From Dicyema japonicum (lineage: Eukaryota > Dicyemida > Rhombozoa > Dicyemidae): 64,000 nt of DNA. The notes below the pieces were generated by a model. It was not told the DNA's origin and ran no database searches. It worked only from the letters and a program-made list of their open reading frames with translations. Numbering within the stretch: position 1 is the stretch's first letter; every line of letters begins with the position of its first letter. Positions 11,661-23,800 of this stretch are shown in pieces. Both the position numbers and the translations under genes were made by a program. Location: positions 1-64,000 of the forward strand of contig RDEW01000023.1 of NCBI GenBank assembly GCA_011109175.1. Direction: 5' to 3'.

Positions 11661-12095
11661 TTGTAAAGGTATCTGGACACGGGACATATGGAAACCACAC
11701 GAACAGGCCGTGCATTGATCATCCGTTTTCTTCGTTCGAACAAGCCGTGCAGATGTTATCTTATTTTGTAATTTGCCGCATTTTCTTCCTGATTTTTTTT
11801 TTTTCAACACCGCACCAAGTCGTGCGCAATTCAGTAAATTATCATTAATCTATAAGAAAAGTGACTAATTGATATCCATTGGATAATAGATATCCTATTG
11901 GATGTTGGAGAAAGGATGAGTTGGTGGTAAACTCATAGGTATAGTTAACTACGATAATAGAAAGTTATGATTTATTGGATTTACCGCCCCTTGCATATCT
12001 GTCCTCCTTTTGATCCAGTCAGCTGGTGATCAAAATGATTTCCCAACTCCCAACAAAATCGTCAGAGAGCAGAGATATGGAGCATCTAAGAGTCT
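11661..12095. other. Loop between inverted LINE C arms
   Basis: AT-rich sequence with no recognised gene or repeat, lying between the two inverted arms. Confidence 0.4.
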
Positions 12096-12097
12096 AG

Positions 12098-12540
12098 ATG
12101 CCTGAGCAGAAAGACTGTTACAGGTTCATGTGCGAAAATAAATATGAGAGGCTTCTGAACCAATCAAACCAAAATCGACGTGCCTGTCTAGTCACTGGAA
12201 GATGCGAATGGAGTGGTGCTTGGATCAATGGCCTCCCGGTTGATAGCGTCGGGACCCAACTTGATGACGATACTGTCCGCACAGGTATATCCACCAACTT
12301 GGACTGAAGATTTGCCAGACTCACAAATGCCGGTGCGGTGGTATCGTCGACTGTTATGGACATCATGCCTTTTCTTGATTAAGTGCAGGGCGATTCATAA
12401 GAAATAAGGCGATAAATCGAATTGTTAAGCGAGTTCTGGAGTCTGCTGGATACCACTCCACACTTGAATCTGTTGGTCTGGACAGAAGAGACGGAAAACA
12501 GCCGGACGGAATCACAATTTTAAAAGTTCTATGTAGCAAC
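12098..12540 (+). mobile_element. LINE C C-terminal segment, right arm of an inverted pair
   Basis: The open frame 12098-12307 encodes RLLNQSNQNRRACL, then GAWINGLPVD and GTQLDDDTVRTGIS, matching GTFLDDECVRTGIS of the better-kept LINE C at 32.9 kb. After a frameshift the zinc motif region and GLDRRDGKQPDGIT follow, matching the nuclease entry GKRPDG. Confidence 0.7.
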
Positions 12541-12619
12541 AACTACTGAAAGAAACCATGGATCGTTTATGCTTACTTAATTTACATAGGAGTAGTCTCA
12601 ACATAGAGGATCGCATATA

Positions 12620-12916
12620 TCCTCAGGACTGACCCCTGTATGTGACCATTTCTTACGCATTGACTCGATCTTCAAGTCATCAGCGGAGTGTATCTTCACT
12701 GTACAATCTGAGGAAGATCATCGAGGACGCACTAACTGTCAGATTCGACGATTTGAAAATTCCCTGCTCTATAGAAATTTATCATTTTACACTTCTCTCG
12801 TCACTGATGGCCTGTGATACCTTTGTCATGAGGATTCTGCACTACCTTCCCGAATTCTTTACTTTCGAGGAATTTAGTCACGTGCGTGAATCTACCTGTT
12901 TATCTCTCATACCCTG
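12620..12916 (+). mobile_element. LINE C RT-downstream fragment
   Basis: The frame 12642-12917 contains SSLMACDTFVMRILHYLPEF, matching SSLTACEPLVRRILHSPPEF of the LINE C copy at 33.6-33.8 kb. It normally precedes the segment found at 12.1-12.5 kb, so the order is scrambled. Confidence 0.65.
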
Positions 12917-12921
12917 AACTC

Positions 12922-13980
12922 TCAACAGAGTCTGTATGATACCATGTGTTGAAAGTCAGAAGATCTATCGGAGTACCATTTTTCTTGTTTATTGTTGGGG
13001 ATGTCTTCCAAAAAGTGTGACCTTGCCAACGTCATTCCAAGTGAAGTCTGGGTACCTTTCTGGATGATGAATGACTCCGGATGGGATCTATCTTTAATTC
13101 CCTTCTTATCAAAGGCTATCAAATTGGCAGAGAACAGGAAATGGCGGATAACTTCGAAAAGAACTCCAGACATGATACGGTTCATAAGTGAAGTAATTGA
13201 ACTCGTAAGACGAAGTCCCTGGTCTCCTACGGACAAAGAGGTTAGATCCTTTAGGTAGCCAGGTCCCATTCCGTCGAACCCGCCACTGCTACTAAGGGCA
13301 TTATTCCGTATTGCTAGGAGAACTTTATCGTTTGATGGAATCAGGTGACTCATTCCGCGTAGGTTTTGGGGTGGCAGTGGATACTTGTTCAGTAAAATAT
13401 TGTAGGCGTCTGGAGTCGGTTTTTGCCTCGTTTTGACCACGTGTCTTCCTCGTACGGTTAGAAGCCATCGGACAACTGGGGATGTGGATACCTCCCAAAA
13501 AAACGAATATTGGTCCTCATGGTGGTAGCGAGAGACTCCTTTCAGTTACCATCTCGATCAAGTCTCAGTGCGGAAGGCGCAAAACTGAATAAGCGCATCC
13601 AATCATGTAGTGCGTTAGTCCGGAGGGCATCTTCGATCGTTTTGGAAAGGATTTCCGCAGCGACAGGCTGTACGGCCTTGTTCAGGGTCCGTGGTTGATG
13701 GGTAATTAACGGGAGAGTAGACATTGGCACGGGGAACCTCCCTGCATAGGCCGAAGCATGACTGACAGTGCCATACTCCAAGCACGCTCGCTGCGGCTTG
13801 TGATAGCTTGATACACCCAAAATGGAAGAAATCTCCACAAGCAGAGCAGGAGATCCCACGTTTCCGAGTTCTGACAAACCGACAGGACGAACACATCTCA
13901 GTTGAATTGGCTGTTACCTTTTTCTTCAAAGTGGGAACATTCTTTTCAGGTGCTTTTCTCACAACCGGCATAATCACAGG
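12922..13980 (-). mobile_element. LINE C 5' part: PHD finger and RT entry
   Basis: On the minus strand, 13615-13977 encodes a PHD-type zinc finger: CSSC...CSACGDFFHFGC...WHCQSC, with all cysteine/histidine positions in place. It is followed (13542-13700) by AVQPVAAEILSKTIEDALRTN and (12922-13440) by SGGFDGMGPGYLKDL and NRIMSGVL, the region just before the RT core. This is the N-terminal half of the family C protein. The copy stops short of the RT core. Confidence 0.75.
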
Positions 13981-14023
13981 AATAAATTCAGTAATTTCTG
14001 GCCCACAAGCGGACGATCTAGTC

Positions 14024-14590
14024 CAGCACTTCTCGATTCGTTTTGAGTTTGCACCCCAAAAATTTAAAAAACCAACCTCGCACCCCCAAATTTTAAATCT
14101 AAGAGAATTCGAATTTTATTCAAAAAATTAGTCTAGTTCCTTGAGACTTTCCTGTCTTTTAGTTTTAATTAATTCTTCAAAGCGTGGTTTTTTGTTTGCT
14201 AACGCAATTCTGAGATCGTTTTCAGAGATTAGAGCGTTTCGGTACATATTTTTTATATATAGTAGAGATGAAAATCCAGATTCACATAGCCAAGTTGTTG
14301 CAAATAGAACCAGAACTTCCAGTGCTTTCTTTGCAAGGGTCGGAAGACCAACTTGCAAACCGCACCAAAAAACCTCCAAAGAATTTGAGTCGTACAACAT
14401 TTTCAGTGATGTAGATGCTTGCATTTCAATCAAATGGTCTTTAATCTCTTTTCTATCCTCCATCTTTTCTATTTTGAAAGCAAATGGGTTAACAATTCAG
14501 GTATCAGAATCTTTAATATTTTCGATTGAGAAAAACCCATCAAATGAAAGCTTTAAACATTCAAGATGATTGCTGATTTCTTTTTTAATA
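14024..14590 (-). mobile_element. hAT transposase C-terminus (dimerisation region) with element end
   Basis: The minus-strand frame 14128-14463 (111 aa) reads VGLPTLAKKALEVLVLFATTWLCESGFS and LR.AL, the hAT dimerisation region typical of ZBED5/SCAND3-like domesticated or active transposases. The frame upstream (about 14464-14580) keeps WIVNPF. CAGCACTTCTCG at 14024 looks like the element end, and the 8 bases before it (ATCTAGTC) resemble a hAT target site. The N-terminal two thirds are missing; a SINE follows at 14.6 kb. Confidence 0.75.
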
Positions 14591-14597
14591 TTTTTAT

Positions 14598-14898
14598 TAT
14601 TTATTAACCCTGGATACAACGAGAAAGAATTTAAAGTAAACGACTAATTAAGTGTATCCTGTAAGTGAGTCCATTTGGAATCAGCATAAATGGTAAGACT
14701 TGCAGTTGTGGAAACTCCTCCAGTGGATTAGGGGAGAGCAAATGATCCTTTTTCGTCCGGCCTGGCACTGGGCGCCACCTAGACAGGTGGATCACATGAC
14801 GCTACTCTAGTAAAAAGAGAGAAGAGGAACAGACAAGGAAGCATAAAACTTCAACCAAATTACCACGCAGCACCTCATGGCGCCACCAGGCTAATAAA
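14598..14898 (-). mobile_element. SINE-like repeat, copy with LINE E-type tail
   Basis: About 300 bp shared with 30.85-31.17 kb in the same orientation. On the minus strand it starts near GGTGGCGCCATGAGGTGC, contains the head GTCATGTGATCCACCTGTCT... GGCGCCCAGTGCC, and ends with the tail that closes LINE E/F copies (CACTTAATTAGT, TTTACTTTAAATTCTTTC, GGGTTAATAAATAATA). No long open frame. Confidence 0.7.
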
Positions 14899-15545
14899 AT
14901 TTAATTAAATCTTTTTAATATTTTTATCTAAGTCGAGTTGAATACAATAGCAATTTCATCCAGTGTTGGAAAATTTCCAAAATTATTATCTTGAATCGAG
15001 AAGCGCTGATCTAGTCCGTCGAATCGACTCAATAAGGTCACCAAGAATCCACTTGAGACTGGATGGCTTCTAGAGAGAATCTCGATAGGTATTGTCAGAG
15101 GAAACAAGAATGGTCATTCAAGCTCCCTAAATTAATTGTTTCAAATTATTACATACCTATGAACAGGAGAGCGAATCTAACCAATATTTATTTACCCTCG
15201 GACCCTTCGAGTGAAAGTGGCTAACAAAAACGAAATTTCACATTGCCACAAAAATATCCTATAACTGAACATTATCTTCCTAAAAATACTGCTTTAATAC
15301 AGTGGACATGGGTGTCACGCTGAATATCGAAGATTTGATATTTCTTTAAAGTCCACAGGGGTGAATCTAAGAAAAGTGATGTGGTTAGAATCACTTTTAA
15401 AAATATTGAAAATTTAATAATTATTTGTTGAAATAAAATATGAGAAACCAGAGATGACTAAAAATTCCCTGAACCATCTAGTTAATTAATGCACGTCCGC
15501 GTTCCCAATAAACATTGTTTATGGTTTCCCCTGTGCCATGTTTTC
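14899..15545. other. Non-coding stretch
   Basis: AT-rich, no gene or recognised repeat seen. Confidence 0.45.
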
Positions 15546-16640
15546 GACTGTTATCCCGTTAGCCTTCTCCATCCCTTTCGTCGTCTGGCTCGCCTCCTGA
15601 TTTCATCCAGATCGTATGCATCCAGTGTTTTGGGAAGGCAACCTCTTGGACGTCTTCTGAATGTAAAAAAATTCTTCCATGGCGGCATTGCAGGGTGTAT
15701 CTTCACCCATCCGTAGAATATGTCCAAAAAGGCGCTAACGGGGTTCAAGTACGTTCAGACTTATTGGTCCACAATCAGTCAGTCTGTATAATTTATTGTT
15801 TGAAATTTCCTTTGTCCAAGAGTATCCAAAAAGTTTTTTTAGTTGGCCTCTGTGAAACGAGTCGAGTTGTTCCATGTCTCTCTTTGATGTTCCCCAAGTA
15901 GCTGCGTCGTACATGAGTACTGGTCGGATAAATCCATAAGCGTAACCGCATCTTAGTAGGAATTTGATTCTTTCTCATCAGAATGGATTGTAATGGTCGT
16001 CACTTATTCTATTGTGGCCAATATCTTTCGTCGTGTGATATCCACTGAATCGCCAAGTAACGATCCGAGTTTTCGGGTGTTCCTCCACTTCTCCTCGGGT
16101 TGGCGTTCTTTCAATAGTGTTTATTTCAGTTTTGTCTTCATTGACTTTGAGGGACCATTTACTCAAAATTGTTTTCGCATTCTCCATCATAACGTTTATA
16201 AATTCCCGATCTTCCGTGACGAAATCGACATTATCCGCTTAAATGAGTTCCATAAAGTGGTTGTCCAGACAACCATTTTGTTCTCTTATTTCTCAAAGCT
16301 GCCTCCAGGTAGATGATAAATAATACAGGAGATAGCGTGTCCCCTTGTTGGGTTTCAACATTGGTAGAAATTGGTTTAGACTCCTTAGAGCCAACTCTGA
16401 TGAGTAGTCCAGTTTCAGATAATAGCATATGTATCATGCGCAGACTGTGACTTCTTCAACACGATAAGTAATTTACTCCTGTTGATGCTGTCAAAAACCT
16501 TGCTCATGTCGATTCCCAGGATATGAAAGGATCGTTTGTACTTCTGACATATATTGCAGTGATCCAGTGATGGCTCTAGACAACATCATCCGTGGATCTT
16601 CCATGCCTAAAACCACTTTGACTGCAAGAGAGATATCAAT
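15546..16640 (-). mobile_element. LINE A copy, RT and C-terminal part
   Basis: On the minus strand: KAFDS region near 16.5 kb, then QQGDTLSPVLFIIYLEAALRN (16231-16437), then WSLKVNEDKTEINTIERTPTRGE (15978-16190), then a C-terminal FGHILRMG block near 15.7 kb. These match LINE A at 20.9-23.9 kb in order. Stops and frameshifts throughout; the 5' half is absent. Confidence 0.75.
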
Positions 16641-16890
16641 CGATATTGAGAAGCATCTATAACAAATAAATTAAAAAAAGTTGTCTCAAAATATCTCCTC
16701 AAAAGAACTATTGCTTAGGATGAAAAATTGCTGGTTAGACGTAAGGATAATGTTTGTCAAAAAACATAATTTAAACTCTTTTAAAATTGGTACCCCAAAA
16801 AGGGGCCATACTGCGTTTGATGGGTTTACTAGTTGTTAAATCGTGGTAACCATAAAAAATCCCAAGTAATAGTTAATCGCAAAATTAAAG
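16641..16890. other. Spacer between LINE A remnant and ADAM gene
   Basis: AT-rich; probably holds the 3' UTR of the ADAM gene. Nothing else seen. Confidence 0.4.
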
Positions 16891-19170
16891 TTAAGTTGTT
16901 GTTTCTCGTTTAGGTGAGAATATTATCACTAAAATACCGCATGATGTAATAATCACTAAAAATGTAGTACCAAATACCGTAATAAGCCATACTGGTGACT
17001 AAAATTTGTTATTAAAATACGTTAATTTTTTCTTTAAGAAGCATGAATAATTCGCTTTTTAATATTGTTTCTATAATCTGTAACATATCCAAGTCGCTTT
17101 GAACTCTTTGACAGGTACCTGTGTTGTCACATATTGCGGAATTTATATCTTTTTGATTCACTGTTTTGTAACATGGACTTCCTGATGTCTTACTATACAA
17201 TTACCATAGGGTCTAAGTAGATCAGAAGGATTTAATTTGTAATCTGTAACATTAGTTGTATAAAGCTGTTCGCATTTATTACCAATCAAACAAGCCACTA
17301 CACACTGAATACTATCATTAGTGGTTTTTAAATGACAGGGTAACGAATCAAATAATGCACATACTGAGAGATTGCAGGACTAATATAGATATCAAAATTA
17401 CTCCGTTATGGCACAAATGTGCTGTTTTTTGGGATTCGGTTTCCTGATAACAAAGTTTACTATTATTTGTGGGGTTTGATGGTGGGCATGCGGGATCTAT
17501 GCCATTGCCTATCAATCCATTATAATAAATTACAGTTTGAAGGAAAATTACATGCATCCCTGTTTTCTGCATTCTTGTCCTTCCCCCTTAATTTTGCAGT
17601 TTTCGCAGCAACTTCCAGATGACAAGCTCAGTTTAGTCATAATAATACCTGCATACACTATCATCAATTAATTTACAATGTTGGTTACAACAAGGGTCAT
17701 TTGGGAATAATTGTTCACACTGTTCTCCTTTTTCTACTAATCTATTGCCGCAGATAAATTTTACAGTATCTAAAAATTTATAAATTTTACTAACTATTAG
17801 TGAATTTACCCAGATTTTGTGAAATATATGAATTCATTTGTTCCATAGATATTTCTGAAAATTTGTTGTTTTCTTCTGAGTTTGTATGAGAGGCGTATGC
17901 GCTCATAATGTTCTTTTGGTCGTCACTTATTCCTTTGGGATCATGCTAGCAAATGTTAACTACAAAAATACATAAGCGCCTAACGCATGGCCTATTTCAT
18001 GAGTAGTAGTTAAATAAACTAATTGTATTGGCCCAGAAGTAACACCCACTATAAGTGAATTTTTGTGTTTAAATGCTAAAGATAATTATAAATAATACCA
18101 CTTGCAACAAATGCTATACCAAGAGTTGGTCCGAATGAATTTCCGGTAAACATGGCCCTCAAACTAAATCGACTATTATCAGATTTGGTTCTACTATCGA
18201 TCGAAGCGATCTAGGTAAACGTTCATAGATATTTTATCTGTCACTAAAACGGAATTTGGATTAGAATAAATCTACTTATATATATACAACTAACCGTTAT
18301 GGATAAAATCTGTAACAGTAAATCAATTTCAAAATCACTTTTTTTGACGATTTCGTTGATTTGTGTAAAAAGAAGAGATAATTCATTAATTATGTTCATT
18401 CTAGTTAAATTTTCATTACCAAAACTATTGTTAATATAGACATGTATACCAGAGAAAGTTTATTACTATAAAGTTGATAATCCACATACACACCAAAAGT
18501 AAGTGTACCATCAGTAGGCGGTCCACGTTTGCTAACTGAAGAATGTATATTATTTACAATCTTCTGATTCGAGAGATCAGTCCCACAGGTTCCCTTGAAT
18601 CTAAACAATTTGAATATTAGTTTGCCTCTTCTTTATGTCGCTCCCTCCTGGATATGCAATACGATACCCGATTGTGTGGTAATTATAAGAATTCCCCTTC
18701 ACGTAGTTATATTTTGGAACTATGTCAATTTCTGTTCCATTAAATGAAATTTTCCCATGAAAATGTCCTTCAGTGTCAATAAAACCGGAAATGAACGAAT
18801 TTTCATCATCTAAATTCTTAAAAATCGTAACCAATTAGTTTTCCTTCCAAAAGTACCAAGAAATGTTTTTTTTCCTCGTTCATATTTTCAGAAACGAAGA
18901 CTGAATGTTTTCGAGATAACAAATTCATATCATATGTTCTATTACAGTGACATTTAATAATTACACATTGAATAAAGATATTCGGAAATTAATTGATTTT
19001 TTAATCCCTTTTAAATGTATGTAGAACTTCTCCAAAAGATGTTCTCTGTCATAGTGGATATGCTCGTAATTAATATTATCCAAATTGTTTATAACTAGCA
19101 ATTTTATATTAAGTTAACAATTGATTGTTAATATGTTGTGAAACAGTATACTCAAAACACAGATATTCAT
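16891..19170 (-). CDS. ADAM10-like transmembrane metalloprotease, several frameshifts
   Basis: Membrane sheddase of the ADAM10/17 type. The order is signal peptide (MNICVLSILFHNIL), prodomain (GFIDTEGHFHGKISFNG), a KR site, catalytic domain with HEIGHALGAYHDP, Met-turn NIMSAY, disintegrin (CGNRLVEKGEQCEQ...CC), Cys-rich part (ACPPSNPTNNSKLC, GSPCYKTV) and a transmembrane helix (FGTTFLVIITSCGILVIIF) with a short KRETTT tail. Thirteen introns of 22-26 nt fit: 19095-19118, 18939-18964, 18425-18449, 18272-18294, 18173-18194, 18076-18101, 17946-17971, 17770-17794, 17627-17648, 17509-17533, 17380-17401, 17182-17204, 16999-17020. One falls inside the zinc motif, between Tyr and the third His. Single-base shifts are needed at short A/T runs near 18820, about 18620, 18421 and 17563, so this is either a young pseudogene or indel-prone sequence. 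All zinc ligands and the catalytic Glu are kept. Confidence 0.8.
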
Positions 19171-19309
19171 TTAATTGGGTTAATTTAAAACATTTTATTT
19201 CAAAAACAGTTTGCCAGTCTTAATTTTTAATAATTTTATAAAATTAAATTAATTTAAAAAATATTAAATTACTTAAAATGTGTGTTTAATTTATTATTAA
19301 TAAAATCCT
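19171..19309. promoter_or_regulatory. AT-rich upstream region of the ADAM gene
   Basis: About 140 bp of almost pure A/T upstream of the ADAM start codon, up to a LINE E fragment. A promoter is expected here but no specific element can be named. Confidence 0.3.
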
Positions 19310-19750
19310 TGGTAGGCCACCATTCTGAAGATCAAGAAGGGTAGAGAAAGTAGAACGGTTTTCTTTCATGCAGAACTTGCACTGAGCGCCACCACAACAA
19401 CAGGTAAACCTCATGACACCTCGCTAAATGAACTATCCCAGACTGAAGATCATGAGGTATACGCATTCAGACACAACATCCATCCCAAGTCTCCTTTCAG
19501 AAAAGGCGACGGTGAGAAACTGCCAGGGCTAGGAAACCCATTCAGAAAGAAGGTAGTTCATGCAGAGGAATTCAGATCGGCATTAAAAAAGTGCACTCCG
19601 ATAGAATTCCTTTGCAGAAATTAAATTAGACACTTCGGGAACGCTGTTGGTTTACCGACGGAGCATTCGAAGAGAGGTTGGAGGCTGGGATCACTTAATT
19701 TAGCGAGTTAATTATTTCTTTAAAATAAATAATCAATAAAATTCTTTAGA
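19310..19750. mobile_element. Scrambled LINE E pieces and SINE head
   Basis: 19310-19370 matches the endonuclease end of LINE E at 9460-9520 in the same orientation (minus-coding). 19375-19440 holds the SINE/LINE B head on the minus strand (GGCGCTCAGTGC). 19470-19740 matches the LINE E C-terminus on the plus strand (PIEFLCRN near 19600) and its tail GATCACTTAATTTAGCGAG. Two opposite orientations within 440 bp show rearrangement. Confidence 0.65.
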
Positions 19751-19844
19751 TGACTATTCTTTTTATGACTTGTTGCATAAAAACACAAGTATATGACTTG
19801 GTTTCTCAATTTAAATTTCCGTGTGGTGCCATGTGGCAACCTGA

Positions 19845-20055
19845 CTTTTTTATATCCTATGGTGGTGTCATTGGATCCACCTTTGGATCCACACGCCCAA
19901 TGTCTAGCCGGAATTTAAAGGATTCATCTATTGACCTCAACTTCCCAGACAACGCTCTCTGGATCACTGTGCTTGGGTGAGAGTTCTATCGAAACGCGTC
20001 AAGATCAAGAATTAGTTTGGTTTTGCCCTTGGTCTTTGGAATAATTTATTAATAC
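19845..20055 (+). mobile_element. SINE-like repeat, copy with LINE B-type tail
   Basis: About 190-210 bp shared with 58835-59035. The head GGTGTCATTGGATCCACCTT and ACGCCCAATGTCTAGCCGG resemble the head of the 14.6 and 30.9 kb SINE copies. The tail (GATCAAGAATTAGTTTGG, CTTGGTCTTTGGAATAA) resembles the 3' end of LINE B. Confidence 0.65.
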
Positions 20056-20410
20056 TTCTTACTATGTATATCTCGATTTCTCTGGGTATAAAGGTTTTAT
20101 TTGGTTTTGCATAAAATGTGACTTTTCTTTTTCAAATTCTCAATTTATAGTCCATATGTGAGCCTTATTAATGTAAGAGAATATAAGTAGATCACTCACG
20201 GACTACTATCATCCGCAGAGACAAAAATTATCTAATTACAGAATAGCTCTACTATTTAATTGTTACACACTATTCTAATTAATATTATTATAAGAGCATT
20301 TGATAACTACAATTCCATTCTTTATCACTGATTTGTTCTTCGATTGGAGATTCATCGATAAGAAAATATAAATGTGATACCATTTGACCTTAGCTGAAGC
20401 GATGGTCACA
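20056..20410. other. Non-coding stretch
   Basis: AT-rich sequence, no gene or recognised repeat. Confidence 0.4.
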
Positions 20411-20758
20411 TCACAATAAGGAGGTTTTTTGGGATAAGAATGTAGGTGATCTCTGGGTAGTGACTAAGTTGACATGGTCTCTGAAGAACTCACGCCTTTG
20501 TTGTTGGAGAGGCCAATGGACATGGTGAGGTAGGGGGTCGTCTGTCTTGATTAAATCTTTTGAAGGTTTACAAAGAAATCTCAACCATAGTGAGGGTGGG
20601 GATAAAATCTCTATTATTTCGTCTGTATTTAAAATAAGATAGACAATTGGTTCATTTACCTCAAATAGAATTCTTCCATCCACAGTGAACAACGATTTGA
20701 TCATCTGACGTTTTGAACAAAAAAGTGACCTGAAGGCCCCAGTTAGAAAAGAATCCAC
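20411..20758 (-). CDS. Unrecognised open frame, 115 codons
   Basis: An uninterrupted minus-strand frame with mixed composition (IVYLILNTDEIIEILSPPSLWLRF). I do not recognise it. It opens at a GTG rather than an ATG, so if real it would be an internal exon. No tiny-intron partner exon was convincing on either side, and it ends 130 bp before LINE A. It could be an exon of an unknown gene, a LINE remnant, or chance. Confidence 0.25.
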   Translation of the reverse strand: MDSFLTGAFRSLFCSKRQMIKSLFTVDGRILFEVNEPIVYLILNTDEIIEILSPPSLWLRFLCKPSKDLIKTDDPLPHHVHWPLQQQRREFFRDHVNLVTTQRSPTFLSQKTSLL

Positions 20759-20869
20759 AAGGAATAAACTTCTTACTGATAAGAATGAGACAATTCTTAA
20801 ATAAGTGCAGATTGCTGTTGAAGGAGTGGAAAGAAACAGAAAAAAGTCTTTTAAATATAAGGAACCATC

Positions 20870-23800
20870 ATTTCTTGGATCCTATCTTGTTGGTTGAGCT
20901 GGTGACGTGGCTCTATTGCACACATGTCTTTTTCGTGTTTTTCTTCGGGATCTTTCACTATTAGCTCGTTCACTGTAAGAGGATTAAAGTCGGATACTAA
21001 AAGAAGAAATATATGCGTGGATTTTGGATCGTACAATATAACCGTGGCATGTTTACATGAAAAAAAAGTGAAAGGCGGACTAGATGAAATCAACAATGAT
21101 TTCCGCCTGATTATGCACCCTTCGAATTGTCCACACTCCGGCATTGGATTTGCAATTCGTAAAAACTGAACAGTTGAATCTACAAGACGTGGAAGGTGAG
21201 CGATAAAATATGTATTTTACAATTACAATACGGTGAAAAGAACAATTCCATAATTTCAATTATTAATGTATGTGCACCAACTTCAGTGAGAGCATTAATC
21301 AATGGAGACGAATTAGACGACTTCTATTCCTACTTGTCGCAAGTATATGCATCTTTGTAAACATCGTTCATGATATACATTGCTGAAGATTGGGACGCAA
21401 AGGCAGTACGTGTGAGTAATCACGAAGAATTGATGGAAAGCCATAGAAGAGGGATCAGGAACCAATCAGGAGAATCGCTTATCGAATTTTGCAATACATT
21501 CAAACTATTTCTATGCAATACTGCTTTCAGGCACTCAGCAAGACATAAGACGACATGGAGCTGCTACCGAAAGGACAAATCTGGGACTATCAAGCCTATA
21601 TATAACCAACTAGATTACATTATCTGCAAACAAACCTACAAAACACTGCTAACAGATTCTCGGAGCTACAGTGGGACACTAGTAGATAGTGATCACAGAT
21701 TGGTTGTACCACGTTATTTTCAAACGATATTTTGGGGTTTCCAAAGGAGCTGGCATGAGGATATCTGAGGGGAGGTTCGCAGTAGAGCAACTCTGCATGG
21801 TGGGACCGACTCGGGAAAGCTATCAAAATACATTGAGAGAAAAGATCAGACAGTGGAATAAAGAAAAAATGCTTGGGGAGCTGTGGCAAGACACCATCGA
21901 TGCAATAAAGTGCGCGGCCCATTCAACAGTCGGAGTAAAACCGAAGCATTTCAACGGGCACTATGACCACGAGCTTGAAGAACTATCCAAATTGCAGAGG
22001 AACCTACGTTTACAGGTCGAAACCTGTCAGGACCAGGCAAAGGAACACACTCTAAGAGTCATGCGGAACCAAACCTGTATAAAATAAAGAAAAGAACGAG
22101 GGAAATAAAGGAAAATAAACTTGCTGGAATGGCTAAAGAAGTAGAAAGACTCAAAAACGGAGCGCAGATGTTCAAGGCTGTTCACCTACTACATAGAGAC
22201 ACGCAGTCATCAAAAATCACAATACATGACCAGTTTGGAAAGACTATGTTAAACAAAAATGAAATTCTATCGGCCATATCCAGCCATTATCAGCAGGCCT
22301 TCAATCAAAACCACGGGGAAAATCAAACAATTCGATGGTGAAGCACGAGAACTAAATATTCCGATAACGATTCTGGAAACAAAAAAAGCCCTGGACAAAC
22401 TGAACAACAATAGAGCTGCTGGCCCTGACAACATAAATGCAGAACTTCTCAAATATGCACCGACCGAGATCTCTGAACTATTAACTGAGATATACAACAA
22501 AACATTCAAATACAACTCACCACTGGATGTGGGTAATGGCACACTAATTGCACTACAAAAACCGGGCAAAGCTAAAGGCCCCTTAACGAATTTAAGACCC
22601 ATCGTACTATTGACGACTCTACGCAAGACACTATCACTTATAGTGCTGAACAGGATTGGATCTGACATCGAGAACTTTCTCTCTCACGGTCAAAGCGGAT
22701 TCAGGTCAGGGAGATCTACAGCTGATGTGGTCTGGGGACATCGATGGCTTTGTGCAACACATCAAAAGTACAAGGGGCTATTGGCATCCTTGGCATGGAC
22801 ATGTCCAAAGCCTTTGACTCTATACACAGAGGGAGACTTTTGGATATCTTGGAGAAGTTGGTTGACGAGGACAGTGTCAGAATGATCCGTCTATTACTTG
22901 GAACAACGCAGCTAAGTGTACGTTTTGGAAATTTGGAGTCTGTCCCATTCGAGACAACGTTCGGGGTACCGCAGGGAGATTCCTTGTCACCGGTACTTTT
23001 TGTGACATATCTGGAGGCGGCACTCAGAGACTTCAGACTATTAATTGGCGATCTACCTCAAACTGAAGTGATTTATGCAGATGATATCGACTATATATCC
23101 AGCGACGAGAAAACATTAAACTATATACGGACAAGGATGCCAGATGTCCTAGAAAAATGGTTCATCAAAATCAATACGGAAAAGACGGAGACAACTACCA
23201 TACGCCGTGAATAACCCGAACTGATGAAAAATGGAGATACTGTAAAAAATTGGGGTCGTTGCTCGGAGACGCTGAGGATATCACTAACAGGAAGATGTTG
23301 GCCGTCGCGGCCTTTAGAAAAATGGGAGTAGTCTGGAATCATCGTAAACAAATTAGCACACAATTACGTGTGAGACTATACAATGCCTTCGTGAAACCAG
23401 TCCTAATGTACAACGCTGCAACCTGGGGTGTCTCAGAAGCGGTAATGGACAAACTAGATGCCTTCCATCGTAAACAACTCCGACTGTTGCTTGGCATCAA
23501 CTGGCCAAAAAAATTACAAACAAGAATCTATACAAAGTATGTAATACAAGACCATTGAGTCTGGATATCCTGGAATCAAGATGGCGTCTGTTTGGTCACA
23601 TCCTTCGAATGAGCCAGATGACGCCTGCTAAAATAGCAATGGATAACTATTTCTGCCCAGAAGTGAATACCTCGTTCCGTGGAAGACCTCGCATAACTTT
23701 GCCAGAGGTTCTACACAAGGACCTGACCAATGTAGGACGAAAGCTGAAAACAGGAGATGATCTGGATACGCTCAATAATTGCCAGAAACCGTGGAGCATG

